Notes: generated by a model from the sequence alone, not told the origin. Positions 11,201 to 19,304 are shown, counted from the first letter of the stretch. The stretch is DNA of 64,000 nucleotides from Enoplolaimus lenunculus (GCA_030248215.1 JASANG010002347.1:18775-82774), one strand, 5' to 3'. A program made the numbers and translations.

Positions 11201-11714
11201 AACTCTTTTTAAACAAAAACGAATAAACGCCGAATGTGAGCCATGGTCATACCAAGAAAGTATCAGTTTTGCTTTATATTAAGAAGGCACCAAGAGTCTA
11301 CAATTCCAATTAGACTAAAGTTTGTATAAACTGGTTAATCTGAAATAGATCAATTTTGGTCAGCGACATAAGTATTTACTTAGTTACGCTTTTAAAAACG
11401 ACAAAATGGTTAAGTAATCACTTAACACGTACTATTAAGTCGTACTTAATAAGTAGCGTTTTAGAAACCCAGCCAATAAGTTTAACCTCAAGTGTAAATT
11501 TGCCATTAAATCATAAACGACTGGTTTAGAAAATGGTAAAATTTATTAATATTAAAATTAGCAGCGTTTTTTATATTAATATTTTTAGGTAAAACGAACA
11601 TTTACAATATCTGGTGCGTATTTATCGATTGCAACAGATTACGTTTTCCATGATGGCCGACGAAAAACATTCCTTAATTATTATACCAAAATTCATACGC
11701 CCGAATATTTATAA
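2112..11714 (+). CDS. Secreted EGF x3 - ShKT - nitrobindin-like protein (3' part of gene)
   Basis: Joined exons 2112-2225, 2949-3059, 4624-4734, 5224-5367, 6115-6298, 9093-9208, 10377-10486 and 11589-11714 make one open frame of 337 residues plus TAA, and every junction is GT-AG and phase-consistent. In order: three EGF modules (residues about 1-112, the third with the calcium-binding signature EINEC...D..F), a six-Cys ShKT domain (about 114-151, ending CPVTCGKC), then a THAP4/nitrobindin-like beta-barrel (about 165-337, with IKWLVGTWE, PMFGTPTLNYS, GFFTIAP and LLIEEGTLDE). EGF and ShKT modules are extracellular, so the protein is presumably secreted or membrane-anchored; the signal or anchor would be in missing 5' exons. 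The histidine that binds heme in THAP4/nitrobindin is not visible at the aligned C-terminal site, so heme chemistry is doubtful. Nematode MAB-7 is a possible relative, from memory only. Domain calls are firm; function is unknown. Confidence 0.85.
2234..2397. mobile_element. Family B element (GTTACTTTTAGGGCCGTCCC ends)
   Basis: Left end CATGTTACTTTTAGGGCCGT, right end ACGGTACTAAAAGTAACATTG; interior TTAGGC-like. Starts ten bases after the exon-1 donor of the EGF gene. Confidence 0.75.
2789..2865. mobile_element. Family H fragment
   Basis: CTCTAAAAGCTTAAACTTAA plus AGCTTAACTAAACTTG; a short derivative of the 4810 element. Confidence 0.5.
2949..3059 (+). CDS. EGF-like exon 2
   Basis: Acceptor GTTTTAG, donor G|GTATTT, phase 1-1. 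Encodes an EGF module: VCPEHVCKNGGTC followed by KCTCPPGWTGHDC, all six cysteines present. Confidence 0.9.
3405..3481 (-). repeat. tRNA-derived sequence (pseudogene or SINE head)
   Basis: Read on the minus strand it begins GGGCTACGTGGCGCAGTGG, with a good A box and a B box GAGTTCGATCCC at tRNA spacing. The acceptor ends do not pair and the anticodon arm does not fold cleanly, so it is not a working tRNA. Confidence 0.55.
3804..3967. mobile_element. Family G element (GGCCCGTAGC ends)
   Basis: GGCCCGTAGCTAAGG to GAGCTGGCTACGGGCC, about 164 bp, with TTGCTTGTAAGTCATTGAAA conserved in all copies. Confidence 0.8.
4165..4494. mobile_element. Family A element carrying a family C insertion
   Basis: TTAGGC-like tracts and right end CGGCCTTGTTCTATACATTGG belong to A. 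Positions 4280-4368 (GACTCAGTTTGTGTAGTCAC, CTCACCGTTTTTGCAGCG) are family C, inserted later or captured. Confidence 0.55.
4624..4734 (+). CDS. Calcium-binding-type EGF exon 3
   Basis: Acceptor TTTCAG, donor A|GTGCGT, phase 1-1. Encodes EINECLSQPC... with CIDQFNSFRCVC, matching the calcium-binding EGF signature (acidic/Asn residues before Cys1, and Asx plus an aromatic between Cys3 and Cys4). Confidence 0.9.
4806..5146. mobile_element. Family H element (AGCTTAAACT ends)
   Basis: Inverted ends CTCTAAAAGCTTAAACTAAC and AGCTTAAGTTTTTAGAGAG, about 340 bp, made of CTTAAACT/AGTTTAAG half-units. Lies between the EGF3 and ShKT exons. A family-K left end (AGGGTGTCGCTATACTTTT) lies just before it at 4745. 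Confidence 0.7.
5224..5367 (+). CDS. ShKT domain exon
   Basis: Acceptor TTTCAG, donor G|GTACGA. Encodes a ShKT six-cysteine module: PCVDIYHTCVAQWED, ERC, DTNCPVTCGKC. ShKT modules are common in worm and cnidarian secreted proteins and enzymes. Confidence 0.9.
5380..5680. mobile_element. Family H element, partial
   Basis: ATTAAGCTAACTTTCTAGATTAACT, split here as ATTAAGCTAACTTTC and AGATTAACTAAACTAA, matches the 4810 copy; right end lost. Followed at 5692 by a SINE. Confidence 0.6.
5692..5892 (-). mobile_element. tRNA-derived SINE copy (family I)
   Basis: Minus strand reads TATAGCTGAGTGGTGATGG and GGAGTTCGAATCC (A and B boxes) with the shared CACAAGACGTGA segment. It ends in GAAGGAGTTAA and a TA run. 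Lies in an intron of the EGF/nitrobindin gene. Confidence 0.65.
6115..6298 (+). CDS. Nitrobindin-like domain, first exon
   Basis: Acceptor ATTTTTAG, donor C|GTAAGA. Encodes the start of the THAP4/nitrobindin-like barrel: LSPIKWLVGTWEYKS, then ETLAFLITKV and FGTPTLNYS, which lines up with the GTW and LNFS motifs of human THAP4 as I recall them. Confidence 0.88.
6802..6861 (+). repeat. CCGTCTGT microsatellite-like array
   Basis: Eight-base units CCGTCTGT repeat inside the left end of the 1.44-kb element. Confidence 0.8.
7087..8030. repeat. 317-bp tandem repeat, about three copies
   Basis: The unit starting GGGTGCG(C/A)CGAATCTGCC recurs at 7087, 7404 and 7721. Copies two and three are nearly identical; the last decays after about 7930. 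Each unit carries two half-repeats of TTAGCTAATAGCTAATTTGC. Confidence 0.85.
8307..8530. mobile_element. Family F element
   Basis: GTGTATTCTCAAATATGTGT to GCATTTGAGAATATGGGCC; inner inverted repeat CACCTATCACC/GGTGATAGG type. Confidence 0.75.
8815..9048. mobile_element. Family F element next to exon 9093-9208
   Basis: GGGCCTGTATTTTCAAATGT to CGCATTTACTCATACGGACC. It ends 44 bases before the nitrobindin exon, so it forms much of the upstream intron edge, possibly including the branch point. Confidence 0.75.
9093..9208 (+). CDS. Nitrobindin-like domain, second exon
   Basis: Acceptor GTTTGCAG, donor G|GTACGT. It completes the split codon of the previous exon and encodes TRAVSNAGDHSIQ, VDGFFTIAPRAEP and IIASLTTVSNNG, the GF(I/F)-x-(L/I)-x-P strand region of the barrel. 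It is too short for ordinary ORF lists and was found by phase and homology. Confidence 0.82.
9388..9679. mobile_element. Palindromic MITE with CTTCAGTGTG units (family M)
   Basis: Inverted ends ATCATGCGTACGCCAGGTGA and GTCACCTAGTGTACGCATGAT. The interior carries about six hairpin units of CTTCAGTGTGCTGCACACTGAAG type. Lies 180 bp downstream of exon 9093-9208. Confidence 0.7.
9402..9612. repeat. CTTCAGTGTG hairpin array inside family M
   Basis: Units CTGAAGC and GCTTCAGTG alternate in both orientations about every 20-35 bases, so single strands could fold into several hairpins. Confidence 0.65.
10064..10245. mobile_element. Family B element
   Basis: ATGTTACTTTTGGGGCCGTC to GGAACTAAAAGTAACACTG, TTAGGC-like interior; intronic. 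Confidence 0.7.
10377..10486 (+). CDS. Nitrobindin-like domain, third exon
   Basis: Acceptor TTACAG, donor A|GTAAGT, ends in phase 0. Encodes VLLIEEGTLDEEKKTLVLNT, matching the VEVEEGE... segment of THAP4, then an N-glycosylation sequon (NST). Confidence 0.88.
10673..11069. mobile_element. Family J element, intronic
   Basis: Bounded by CAGGGTACAACCGGAGG and its inverse TTCGGTTGCACCCTG, about 400 bp, inside the last intron of the nitrobindin-like gene. The ORF across it is an artefact of GC-rich ends. Confidence 0.65.
11589..11714 (+). CDS. Terminal exon of the EGF/ShKT/nitrobindin gene
   Basis: Acceptor AATATTTTTAG, phase 0, 41 codons and TAA. Encodes VKRTFTISGAYLS... and ends FLNYYTKIHTPEYL, the last barrel strands (compare ITRKFRL...HVTYKK in THAP4). 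No AATAAA is evident before a MITE begins at 11761. Confidence 0.85.
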   Translation, partial: VKRTFTISGAYLSIATDYVFHDGRRKTFLNYYTKIHTPEYL

Positions 11715-11760
11715 AACAAAAAAATATTCGTTTTAATTGTTTTTTCTATATTTGTTGCTA

Positions 11761-11880
11761 CACTGCCAAAAATGGTGAGTCAATTTGATTCTGGCGGAGT
11801 CGAATTTTGACTCAGTTTGTGTAGTCAGGAGAAGCCTATTTCGGAGAGAGTCAATTTGATTCACCATTTTTTGCAGTGTA
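11761..11880. mobile_element. Family C element (GAGTCAAATTGACTC palindromes)
   Basis: Ends CACTGCCAAAAATGGTGAGT and TCACCATTTTTTGCAGTG, with GACTCAGTTTGTGTAGTC inside. Lies 47 bp after the nitrobindin-gene stop, so possibly in its 3' UTR. Confidence 0.75.
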
Positions 11881-11887
11881 CAGAGGT

Positions 11888-12050
11888 GCTATAGTTTTTA
11901 AAAATTTTAATGTCATCTGTACGCCGTTGGTCACTGTCTGTCAACGTGCGGTATCGTATACGCGAGCACTTTACGCAAATTCTCGCACGATACCGGACGG
12001 TGATGGACGATGATGGACGGCGCCTCACGAAAAATAGATTGGCAGCCCGA
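11888..12050. mobile_element. Family K-like element
   Basis: GGTGCTATAGTTTTTAAAAAT, then ACGCCGTTGGTCACTG and GGACGGTGATGGACGATG tracts. Confidence 0.45.
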
Positions 12051-12172
12051 CACGCCTGATTTAAAAGAAATTATGCGTTTCGATAAATAATTCTATATCC
12101 TAAATTTAGTTTTAGAATATTGAATTTTCAGCCAACTGTACGTTAGTAGATCTAGTTGTACTAGTTAATATT

Positions 12173-12836
12173 GGGCCCATACTCTTATATGTGTATAGCA
12201 ACAATCATCAGTTAGCTGCAGGTTGTCAAACTCACTAATTATTGCAGTTGTTGAACTTTAATATTGATACTTGAGAAGAGCAAATCATATGACAAAAATG
12301 TGCTGAATTTTGTGTGTCAACATTCTCTGGTTCGTAAGTTACAAAAAACTGTAGTGATCCGAATAAGAGGGGGGCCGATATTTATTTGGCCTCTTCAGAG
12401 TGCACCCCCCTGGTATTCGGTTACGGACAGTTATTTATTTTCAAACCTCCCTCCGCCACCCTTGGTTACTGATATATGTCCGGTATTGCAACTATCCGTT
12501 GAATTAAACGTTTTTTGCCTTGCATCCAAAGCTTTAGCGATAATGCAAGGTTATACTTTGGAATGTTACTTTTAAAACTTAAGTACGCTTTAAAGTTTCG
12601 AACTCAACTTTATTTGGTCCTGGAGGCATTTATGCGCTACAATTAGGGATAATTGACATTTATGGCATCTAAATAGGGTTTAGGGATTCTATCCGCTTAC
12701 GGACTCTTATTAGGGATACGAACTCCTATTGATTAACACTCAAATGGGGACCACTTCTTATTACTCCCTCTTATTCGGGTCACTACACTATCACCAACTG
12801 GTGACAGGTGCTACACACATTTGAGAATACGGGCCT
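12173..12836. mobile_element. Family F element split by a family E element
   Basis: F ends GGGCCCATACTCTTATATGT (12173) and CACATTTGAGAATACGGGCC (12836). E occupies 12349-12789, with ends GTAGTGATCCGAATAAGAGG and CTCTTATTCGGGTCACTAC. E is younger than F. Confidence 0.8.
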
Positions 12837-13062
12837 AGGTCTTTCGAAACCTTTTTGTAATTTAATAATAGATTTGTTTCCTTTTGTACCCTTTACTCCA
12901 CATGGTTAAACCTAAGCCTTGAATTGTTAAAGCCCTTCTCTGGTTCTGTTATGAGAGTCTTGTTGGGGCTCTAAATTAACTGCCGTTATATACGATCATT
13001 GTCTAAGCATATAAAAAGTATCATCAAACAGCGGTAAAGTAATCGGATAATGGTATCGGCCC

Positions 13063-13282
13063 ATGTATAGAATAGGGCCGGATCGCTTTCCGACGGCGCT
13101 GTAATAGAGCCAGCTTAAGCTTTAGGCTAACATTTTTGCTTCGGCTTAGGCTTAGGCTTAGAAATAGGCACATCCTTACGCTTAGGTTTAGGCTTAGGCC
13201 TAGGTTTAGTATTAGGCCTAGGCTTAGGCTTAGACCTAGGCTTAGGCTTAGGAATATGCGTATACTACTGTTCCGGCCCACC
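13063..13282. mobile_element. Family A variant element
   Basis: Left end GGCCCATGTATAGAATAGGG, right end CTGTTCCGGCCC, interior a long run of CTTAGGCTTAGGCTTAG units. Same variant at 21690-21858. Confidence 0.65.
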
Positions 13283-13505
13283 ACTTCTGTACATCAGCCA
13301 TCGTATCAAACAGCTTCGAGACCAGCAATTGTTTAGTAGAATGGTAAGAACATTTTCAGGACGGCAAGCGAAACTTCTCGAAAAATAAAATTGTTTTAAA
13401 ACATTGAAGAAACTCGGCCAAGAAGGGCGAAGATGCTCGCAGACATGATAGCGGTTTCGTCGCTGCCTGTACTTACGGCCCGTTTTAGGCTAACTATTGG
13501 ATTGG

Positions 13506-13796
13506 CCCATGCTTACTTTAAGGGGCGTCCAGGTTTCTGGTGGGTCTATAAAAGAGTAGGTTTAGATTCTAGATTACATTTTTTGCTTAGACTAGGCTTA
13601 GGCTTAGGCTTAAGCTTAAGAACACATTTTTGCAACGCTTAGGTTAGGCTTAGGAATACACTTAATGTACTATTTTTACGCTCCTAAAAGTAACATTGTC
13701 CGGCTTAAGCTTAAGAACACATTTTTGCAACGCTTAGGTTAGGCTTAGGAATACACTTAATGTACTATTTTTACGCTCCTAAAAGTAACATTGTCC
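13506..13796. mobile_element. Family B element with a 95-bp tandem duplication
   Basis: Left end CATGCTTACTTTAAGGGGCG. The right half, 13607-13701, is repeated without change at 13702-13796; each copy ends CCTAAAAGTAACATTGTCC. A recent duplication. Confidence 0.8.
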
Positions 13797-13858
13797 GGCT
13801 TAGGAAAATATGTATTCTACCGTTGCTCCCAACAATCTAATGTTAATCGCTCTGGATA

Positions 13859-14256
13859 TCAAACCAGTGAATCCACAATAGATTTGTAGCTGTTGGACAA
13901 ACTTTCATTTGACCCAAACGTTAATATTTGCTCTTCAAAGTCAGTGGCATTAAAACTAAAATACCTTGTACGTCTGTTATTTTCACTTTGTTGGCTTATG
14001 GCTTCTAGTTCCCATTCATGACTTGTATTAGTCAAATTGCCTAAATCTCTTTCGTTTTCTACTATATCTTGCTGCAGGTAATCGCATGAACTCAAACCTG
14101 CTGAACTAGAATCAATATCCGTATCCACAGGAATCGATGTAAGCGAGCTTTCAGATATTCCGCGTTCCAAGTTATCTTCTTGTACGTTACCATTTGCAAG
14201 CTCTAGGGGTCGTTTTTGTGTTGACTGAGTGTCGACTAGCGTGCTGTTGTATGGAT
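13859..14256 (-). CDS. Terminal cytoplasmic-tail exon of the EGF-TM gene
   Basis: Acceptor GAATTTTTAG|AT joins G|AT with the previous donor. It has 132 codons including TGA, rich in Ser, Asn, Glu and Asp (DPYNSTLVDTQ, DIDSSSAGLSS, NATDFEEQILTFGS). No known domain. Confidence 0.68.
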
Positions 14257-16557
14257 CTAAAAATTCAATATCAAATGTTTATCATCCTCATGGCATTTTT
14301 GAGGGCGTCCTGTTATCGTGTGGAAACAGTATCCTTAAGCTTTGGACTAATTTTTTGCTTGCCATTGGACTTAGTTTTATACTTTGACTATTATGGGTTA
14401 CTAGATGATGAGGTTTCCAGGCACAACTATATATATACACTAGGGCACAAAATGTACGCTACACTGCAAAACATGGTGATTCTCAAATTGACTCTCTCGG
14501 GAATAGGCTCTACGGGACTATACGCAAACTGAGTCAAATTCGACTCGGCCAGAGTAAAACGTGCGACTCAGTGAGTCAATTTTGACTCTGGTGAAGTCGA
14601 CAGTTTGTGCAGTCCCGTAGAGCCTATTTCGAAGATAGTCAATTTGACTCACCATTTTTTACAGTGTAGTACAAAAATAGTTCGTTCCATTTTGTATTTG
14701 TTCAAAAATTAAGGTTCAGTACAATAATTAATATTCCTACTCTAATTCCAAAAACTTAGATGCTGGTTGTCTAAAGTGTACATAAAATAACACACAATGC
14801 ACATTGTTAAACAATACCTACGTTCAGTGCAACATTCAACATCACTAAGACGTAAGAGCTTCTCTGGCTCGATCGTCAAGCTCATACCCGGAGCCGAAGC
14901 CGGCGGTCAATGAACCTTGCCGGAGCCGGTGGCGGAGGTGTGGCGAAAATAGGTAACTAATAAAAATGATGGCTAATTAGTTAATTTTAGTCAATATCTG
15001 CAATAATTTTAGTCAGTATATATCTGCAATACGCTGTTAAGTTGTCTGGTTTTATACGCTAAATTTCTGCGATATTTCGGAAATTCTTTCCCGAAAATTG
15101 TGACAAAAGTAAAACGAAACGCGCTAAAACAGACGAATTTTGCCAAATTATGCAAAATTCTACTACCGAAATTGCCGGAACCCCTGGCAAAAATTAACCT
15201 GAGCCGGAGGCCCATTTTCTGCCGGAGCCGGAGGCAGACCTCCGGTTGTACCCTGCTGTGCGACGATGGTAAACGTCTCTCCCGGGAAGACTACAAGTTC
15301 GAATGTTGGCTTGAAATGGACCTGCGATGAAATAGAAAATTTTCTAGCGAGAAAGGGTTAACAATAAAGCACACTTTACAGCTGAATCATTTAGAAGGCT
15401 TTGAATTGGCTGTAAAAATAAAGTACAAAGTTTGTTGATGTTTATTGATAAATTTACTAAATCCACCCAAAAGCCTGAGCATTAAATTAGGTCTTTCAGA
15501 ACTCAGAATTCTGAATTGATTGAACTCATGCTGGGATACTTAATCAACCCATCCGGAATTAAAACAGCTCAGTGCGAGTTGATGTTTCCTATTAACTCAA
15601 CCAGACATGACTAATTCGCTCTCTGAGTAGATCAATCAACTCATTGGAATTTTAGAGTGTCGCCCACGATTAAGAAGTTGAAAAAATCACACTGTAAACT
15701 CCAGTGAGTTGATTTTACCTCAGAATGAGTCGAATCACTCTGCCTGAGTTAGCACTATCAGAACTCAAAATTCTGAGTTGATTACAACTCATTCTGATCT
15801 AATTAATCAACTTTCCCGCAATCAACTCCATTCAGTGTCAGAATCAACAAAACTTCGAGAGACAGCGAAACTTTTCTGTCGTTAAACTCATACATAACTA
15901 ACTTTCCATCCGAGTTGATTAATTAACTCATTGAAATTTACAGTGCATTGTTACCTTTACCACCAATCGAAAGATTGTCCTGTCCTTCTTGTAATCGATG
16001 CAACATATAATCGCCAGGGTCGTTGAGAAACGCAAGATGTCTACACTGGAGTTGTTCGCGCAACCTGTTCATTTCTGTATCAACCAGAACTGAATAATGA
16101 ACGCGTCCGTGTGTAACTCGGCAAACCCGTTCAAAATTCGATCGATCAAGGCTAACCAGAATATCATGGTCTGGTTCAAACCCGGCTAAAAAATTATGTT
16201 TCATCACAAAAGTTTCATATTCAACTTGGCATTGCGTTGAGTTTTTGGCGACGTTGCGTTGAAACGCGGTCGAAATTGTTTTGCTAATTTGACTCCAATG
16301 GCAAGTAATGTACAACGCCAGTAGCGTGGCAATGGCTACAGATGTGAAAAATGTAAACAAAGGATTCAAAGTTCTGCATTGTGGCGGATTAACGAACAAA
16401 ATCGAATCACAAACGCATTGGCGAGCAGTTTCGGACCAGACAGAATGTATCCGGGGATGAAATGGAGGTTTTGGCTGCCAGCATGGCAGGCGGACTTCAC
16501 ATAGAACGCCGAAATATTGCGAGGAGCAAACGCACGTGGTTGACAGTTGGCTTGTTT
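13859..16557 (-). CDS. EGF-like single-pass membrane protein (3' part of gene)
   Basis: Exons 16557-15955 and 14256-13859 join in phase to give 332 residues plus TGA. Residues 8-19 (CVCSSQYFGVLC) and 47-60 (CVCDSILFVNPPQC) are C-terminal halves of EGF-like modules with the C-x-C-x8-10-C pattern. Residues about 66-85 (LFTFFTSVAIATLLALYITC) form one transmembrane helix. The remaining roughly 245 residues would be cytoplasmic if the EGF half is outside; they are Ser/Asn/acidic-rich at the end, without a domain I recognise. The frame closes upstream at an in-frame stop just before acceptor TTCTTCCAG, so 5' exons are missing. It converges tail-to-tail on the nitrobindin-like gene. Exon structure is well supported; identity is unknown. 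Confidence 0.72.
14461..14668. mobile_element. Family C element
   Basis: ACACTGCAAAACATGGTGAT to TCACCATTTTTTACAGTGT. Inside the single intron seen in the EGF-TM gene. Confidence 0.75.
14800..15362 (+). mobile_element. SINE copy split by a family-J element
   Basis: SINE sequence (AAGACGTAAGAGC, CGTCAAGCTCATA) stops at about 14885 and resumes at about 15258 (GACGATGGTAAACGTC, AAGTTCGAATG, GCGAGAAAGGGTTAA). Between lie 370 bases rich in CCGGAGCCGG, running to CCTCCGGTTGTACCCTG. The J element is therefore younger than this SINE copy. Confidence 0.6.
14885..15258. mobile_element. Family J element (GGTTGCACCCTG ends)
   Basis: Ends in CCTCCGGTTGTACCCTG, matching the inverted ends of the 10673 copy. 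The interior is GCCGGAGCCGG-rich at both edges and AT-rich between. Confidence 0.55.
15486..15660. mobile_element. Family D-like element, partial
   Basis: GAATTCTGAATTGATTGAAC and GATCAATCAACTCATTGGAA repeats related to the complete D copy that follows. Confidence 0.5.
15689..15946. mobile_element. Family D element
   Basis: Ends CACTGTAAACTCCAGTGAGT and AACTCATTGAAATTTACAGTG; interior GAGTTGATT units. Begins eight bases inside the EGF-TM intron (gene orientation). Confidence 0.75.
15955..16557 (-). CDS. EGF halves plus transmembrane exon
   Basis: Acceptor ATATTCTTCCAG and donor G|GTAACA. It is 603 nt, fully open, with cysteine pairs and one hydrophobic helix. The intron starts directly in a family-D MITE whose end lies within about 10 bases of the donor. 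A longer overlapping open frame (16366-16683) lacks domain sense and is taken as a shadow. Confidence 0.75.
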
Positions 16558-16918
16558 CTGGAAGAATATTGCGCTACAGCCGGCGTACCAAGTGTGTCTC
16601 AGGGGGCGGCTTTCTTCAAAGTCAATTTGAGAAGCGTTCCAAAATTGGAGAATTTTGAAATTTTTACTAGATGAAAACATCATGATTTTATATGTTCGTG
16701 AGTGTTTACAAGCAAAAAGACAGACATAATTTTAGTATTGAACAAAGTGCAAATCGGAATGAGAAATACCACAGCCGAAGGTAGAGTTTTTGCCGGAGCC
16801 GGAATCAGACCTTTAGTTGTACCTTGGTAATTAATAGCAAAAGTTTACTGTTAAAATTCCATATTTGCAAATTTTGAAAATGGTGGTCTATGCTTTTCGT
16901 AAATGTTGTTTTGCTCTG

Positions 16919-17138
16919 CACTGCAAAAAATGGCGAGTCAAATTGACTCTCTCCGAAATAGGCTTTTCTGGACTACACAAACTGAGTCAAATTCGACTCC
17001 GCCAGAGTCAAATTTGACTCATTTTGCGAGTCATTTAATCGAATTTGACTCTGACGGAGTCGAGTTTTGACTCAGTTTGTGTAGTCCGGAAAAGCCTATT
17101 TTGGAGAGTCAATTTGACTCACCATTTTTTGCAGTGTA
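16919..17138. mobile_element. Family C element
   Basis: CACTGCAAAAAATGGCGAGT to CTCACCATTTTTTGCAGTG, near-perfect long palindrome, about 220 bp. Confidence 0.8.
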
Positions 17139-17370
17139 TTGATACTGGAAGTTGCAGATTAGCAATGTACAACAGGAGGTAAAATGTGCCTAAACCGGGG
17201 ATGGAGCAAAAATTAGGTAAGTGAAACTAATGTTTACACCGAATTCAATAATTTTTACAATTTACAAAATTTTGATAAATTTTTGAAACTTCTTTTTAGT
17301 GAAATGACGACAATTAAAGCATCTACCATTGCCTCAAAAAAACCGAAGGTAGAGCCAGTTTTGTCGGAAC

Positions 17371-17559
17371 TACACTGCAAAACATGGTGAGTCAAATTGA
17401 CTCTCTCCGAAGTAGGCTCTACGGGACTATACAAAGTCAAACGTGCGACTAAGTGAGTCGAATTTGACTCTGATGAAGTTGAATTTAACTCATTACGTGT
17501 AGTTCCGTAGAGCCTATTTCGGACACAGTCAATTTGATTCACCATTTTTTGCAGTGTAC
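17371..17559. mobile_element. Family C element
   Basis: ACACTGCAAAACATGGTGAG to TCACCATTTTTTGCAGTGTA. The 230 bases between this copy and the previous one hold an open minus-strand stretch (TGSTFGFFEAMVDALIVV) of unknown status. Confidence 0.75.
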
Positions 17560-17657
17560 AGTTGTCGGTGAAACATATCTACGCAGTTAAAGTAACGTCG
17601 AATTGTGAATGTTTAATTTTCGCGCGGCATTGTCAATTTAGTCTTTAAGTTATTTTT

Positions 17658-17809
17658 TTAATTTCCGCATGTAAACTTCAAAAATTCCTCTAAAGTTACT
17701 CGGGACGGTGACCTGATAAGGATATACGCTGGGGCATCATTGATACATTTGGCGATCAGAAGTTCTGAAACATTCTGACAGTCTTGGAATTCTGGGGAAT
17801 TCCAGATCT
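17658..17809 (-). CDS. Possible exon, unknown product
   Basis: After a good acceptor (ACACTTTCAG) an open frame reads IWNSPEFQDCQNVSELLIAK, CINDAPAYILIRSPS and EEFLKFTCGN to a stop. Composition is protein-like, with three cysteines and an N-glycosylation sequon, and it lies outside recognisable repeats. It could be an upstream exon of the EGF-TM gene, but I could not find a phase-1 donor linking it to 16557. Its true 3' end is undecided. Confidence 0.35.
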
Positions 17810-17999
17810 CTGAAAGTGTACGTTTATATGGCTAAATTTCACTTGAAAGTTCGACAATGCTAGGCCTCAACTGTTCAAATTTTGGTAGAAAATTCAAATT
17901 GTAGCGTGCAAATTGAAATTTTGGCAAGAAATTCAAATTTTAACTGGTAATTCAACTTTTGATTCCTATTTTGAGTTGTTCAAGATAATCGAAATAATG

Positions 18000-18660
18000 C
18001 TTTCAGGTAGGTGCAACAAGGACCTGTGACAGGTTTTTATCATTGTCCGCAGAGTGTCATACGTTGGTATAAAGCTGTCTGTTCAATATCATTTGATATT
18101 TGCACCAAATTTGCAATATATGATATTCACTATAATGACCTATGATATCATGTCACACACGCACACATGTATGGTTAGTTAGAGCAGGGGTTTGTACATC
18201 AGTGTGAAACGATAATCAGATGTGGTCTGTTTACCTTATATCGTTGACCAACTTTACAGTTGATAGAATCAACATGAGAAAAAGCTTAGCCATCACAATA
18301 GAAGTCAGCTTTTACCCTGGCAATTTTTTATCCTTTAGAAATATTTATCGCTATCGTTCTTGAAACAAAGTCTTAAATTTCAGACTTTTAAGTCTGAAAT
18401 TTTTCAGGCCCATATTTGTGATAAATTTAGGAAACAAAAGCCTGGTAATAAAGACATATAAGTCTGGAGTCTGCATTTAAAACACAATTGTCTTAAATTT
18501 CAGACAATGTTTTTTGAATATAAGCCAATTTATTTTGTTTATATATATCCTAACCGCAACGTAATCAAGCAAACGCTAACCTGAGTTTACTAAATGTACC
18601 AGTGTTCCGCCGTTAAAACAGCTTGTATTTGTCATCTATGCAGTAATTTTTAAATAAGCT
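18000..18660. other. Intergenic or intronic sequence without assigned features
   Basis: Contains TTAAATTTCAGAC motifs repeated in both orientations at 18370-18510 (a possible small inverted repeat), otherwise nothing recognised. Confidence 0.4.
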
Positions 18661-18688
18661 TAAATAATGCTAGCACGATTAGAAACGT

Positions 18689-18876
18689 GGCCAATGTAAA
18701 GAAATGGGGCGGAACAGTATGCTAAGCATATTCGTAAGCCAAAACCTATGCCTAAACCAAAGTCTAAGAATGAGCATATTCCTAAGCCTAAGCCTACGCC
18801 TAAGCCTAAGCCAAGCAAAAGCTTATTCTATTGTGGTCCGCAGATAAACTCTCCGTCCCTGATCATTACATTGGCC
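18689..18876. mobile_element. Family A element
   Basis: Ends GGCCAATGTAAAGAAATGGG and CCCTGATCATTACATTGGCC are inverse; interior CCTAAGCCTAAGCC tracts. Confidence 0.75.
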
Positions 18877-19150
18877 AAAACTTTAATATAGAAATGTAAT
18901 AAAAATGCAATTGAATGTATAACTTTTAGACAAATTATATAATTTTTCCATCCTCGTATAATTTTTGTTATCTTTTAGTAATAAACACGCCAGGGTTTTG
19001 TGCATTTGTCGCAAAATCTTTGCAAGACCGAAATCAACTCCGAATTCGTGCGGCAAACTCTGATTAGTCGCCTGTAACTCGGAAAAATCTTAGCTTGAAA
19101 TTAGACAAAATTGAAAAAATTCCTGCGTGAAAAGATTATGATACAAATGA

Positions 19151-19304
19151 TGGACCACGTGTAAAGATCACGGACGGAACGTTTTTCTGTGGGACTAGAA
19201 TAGAGCAAGCTTTTAAGCTTTAGACTAATTTTTTTTGCTTGGCTTAGGCTTAGGCTTAGGAATATGCTTATAATACTGCTCCGCTCCTGTTCTTTACATT
19301 CGCC
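19151..19304. mobile_element. Family A element
   Basis: Left part GTGTAAAGATCACGGACGG, interior GGCTTAGGCTTAGGCTTAGG, right end CCTGTTCTTTACATTCGCCC. Confidence 0.7.

Noticed and set aside
13024-13336. Leu/Arg-rich ORFs
   Set aside because: TTAGGC-like tract of a family A element read as protein.
14194-14532. 112-residue plus-strand ORF
   Set aside because: Antisense to the EGF-TM terminal exon and its intron, running into a family C MITE.
16366-16683. 105-residue minus ORF overlapping the EGF-TM exon
   Set aside because: Different frame from the one giving EGF cysteines, a transmembrane helix and a phase-matched next exon.
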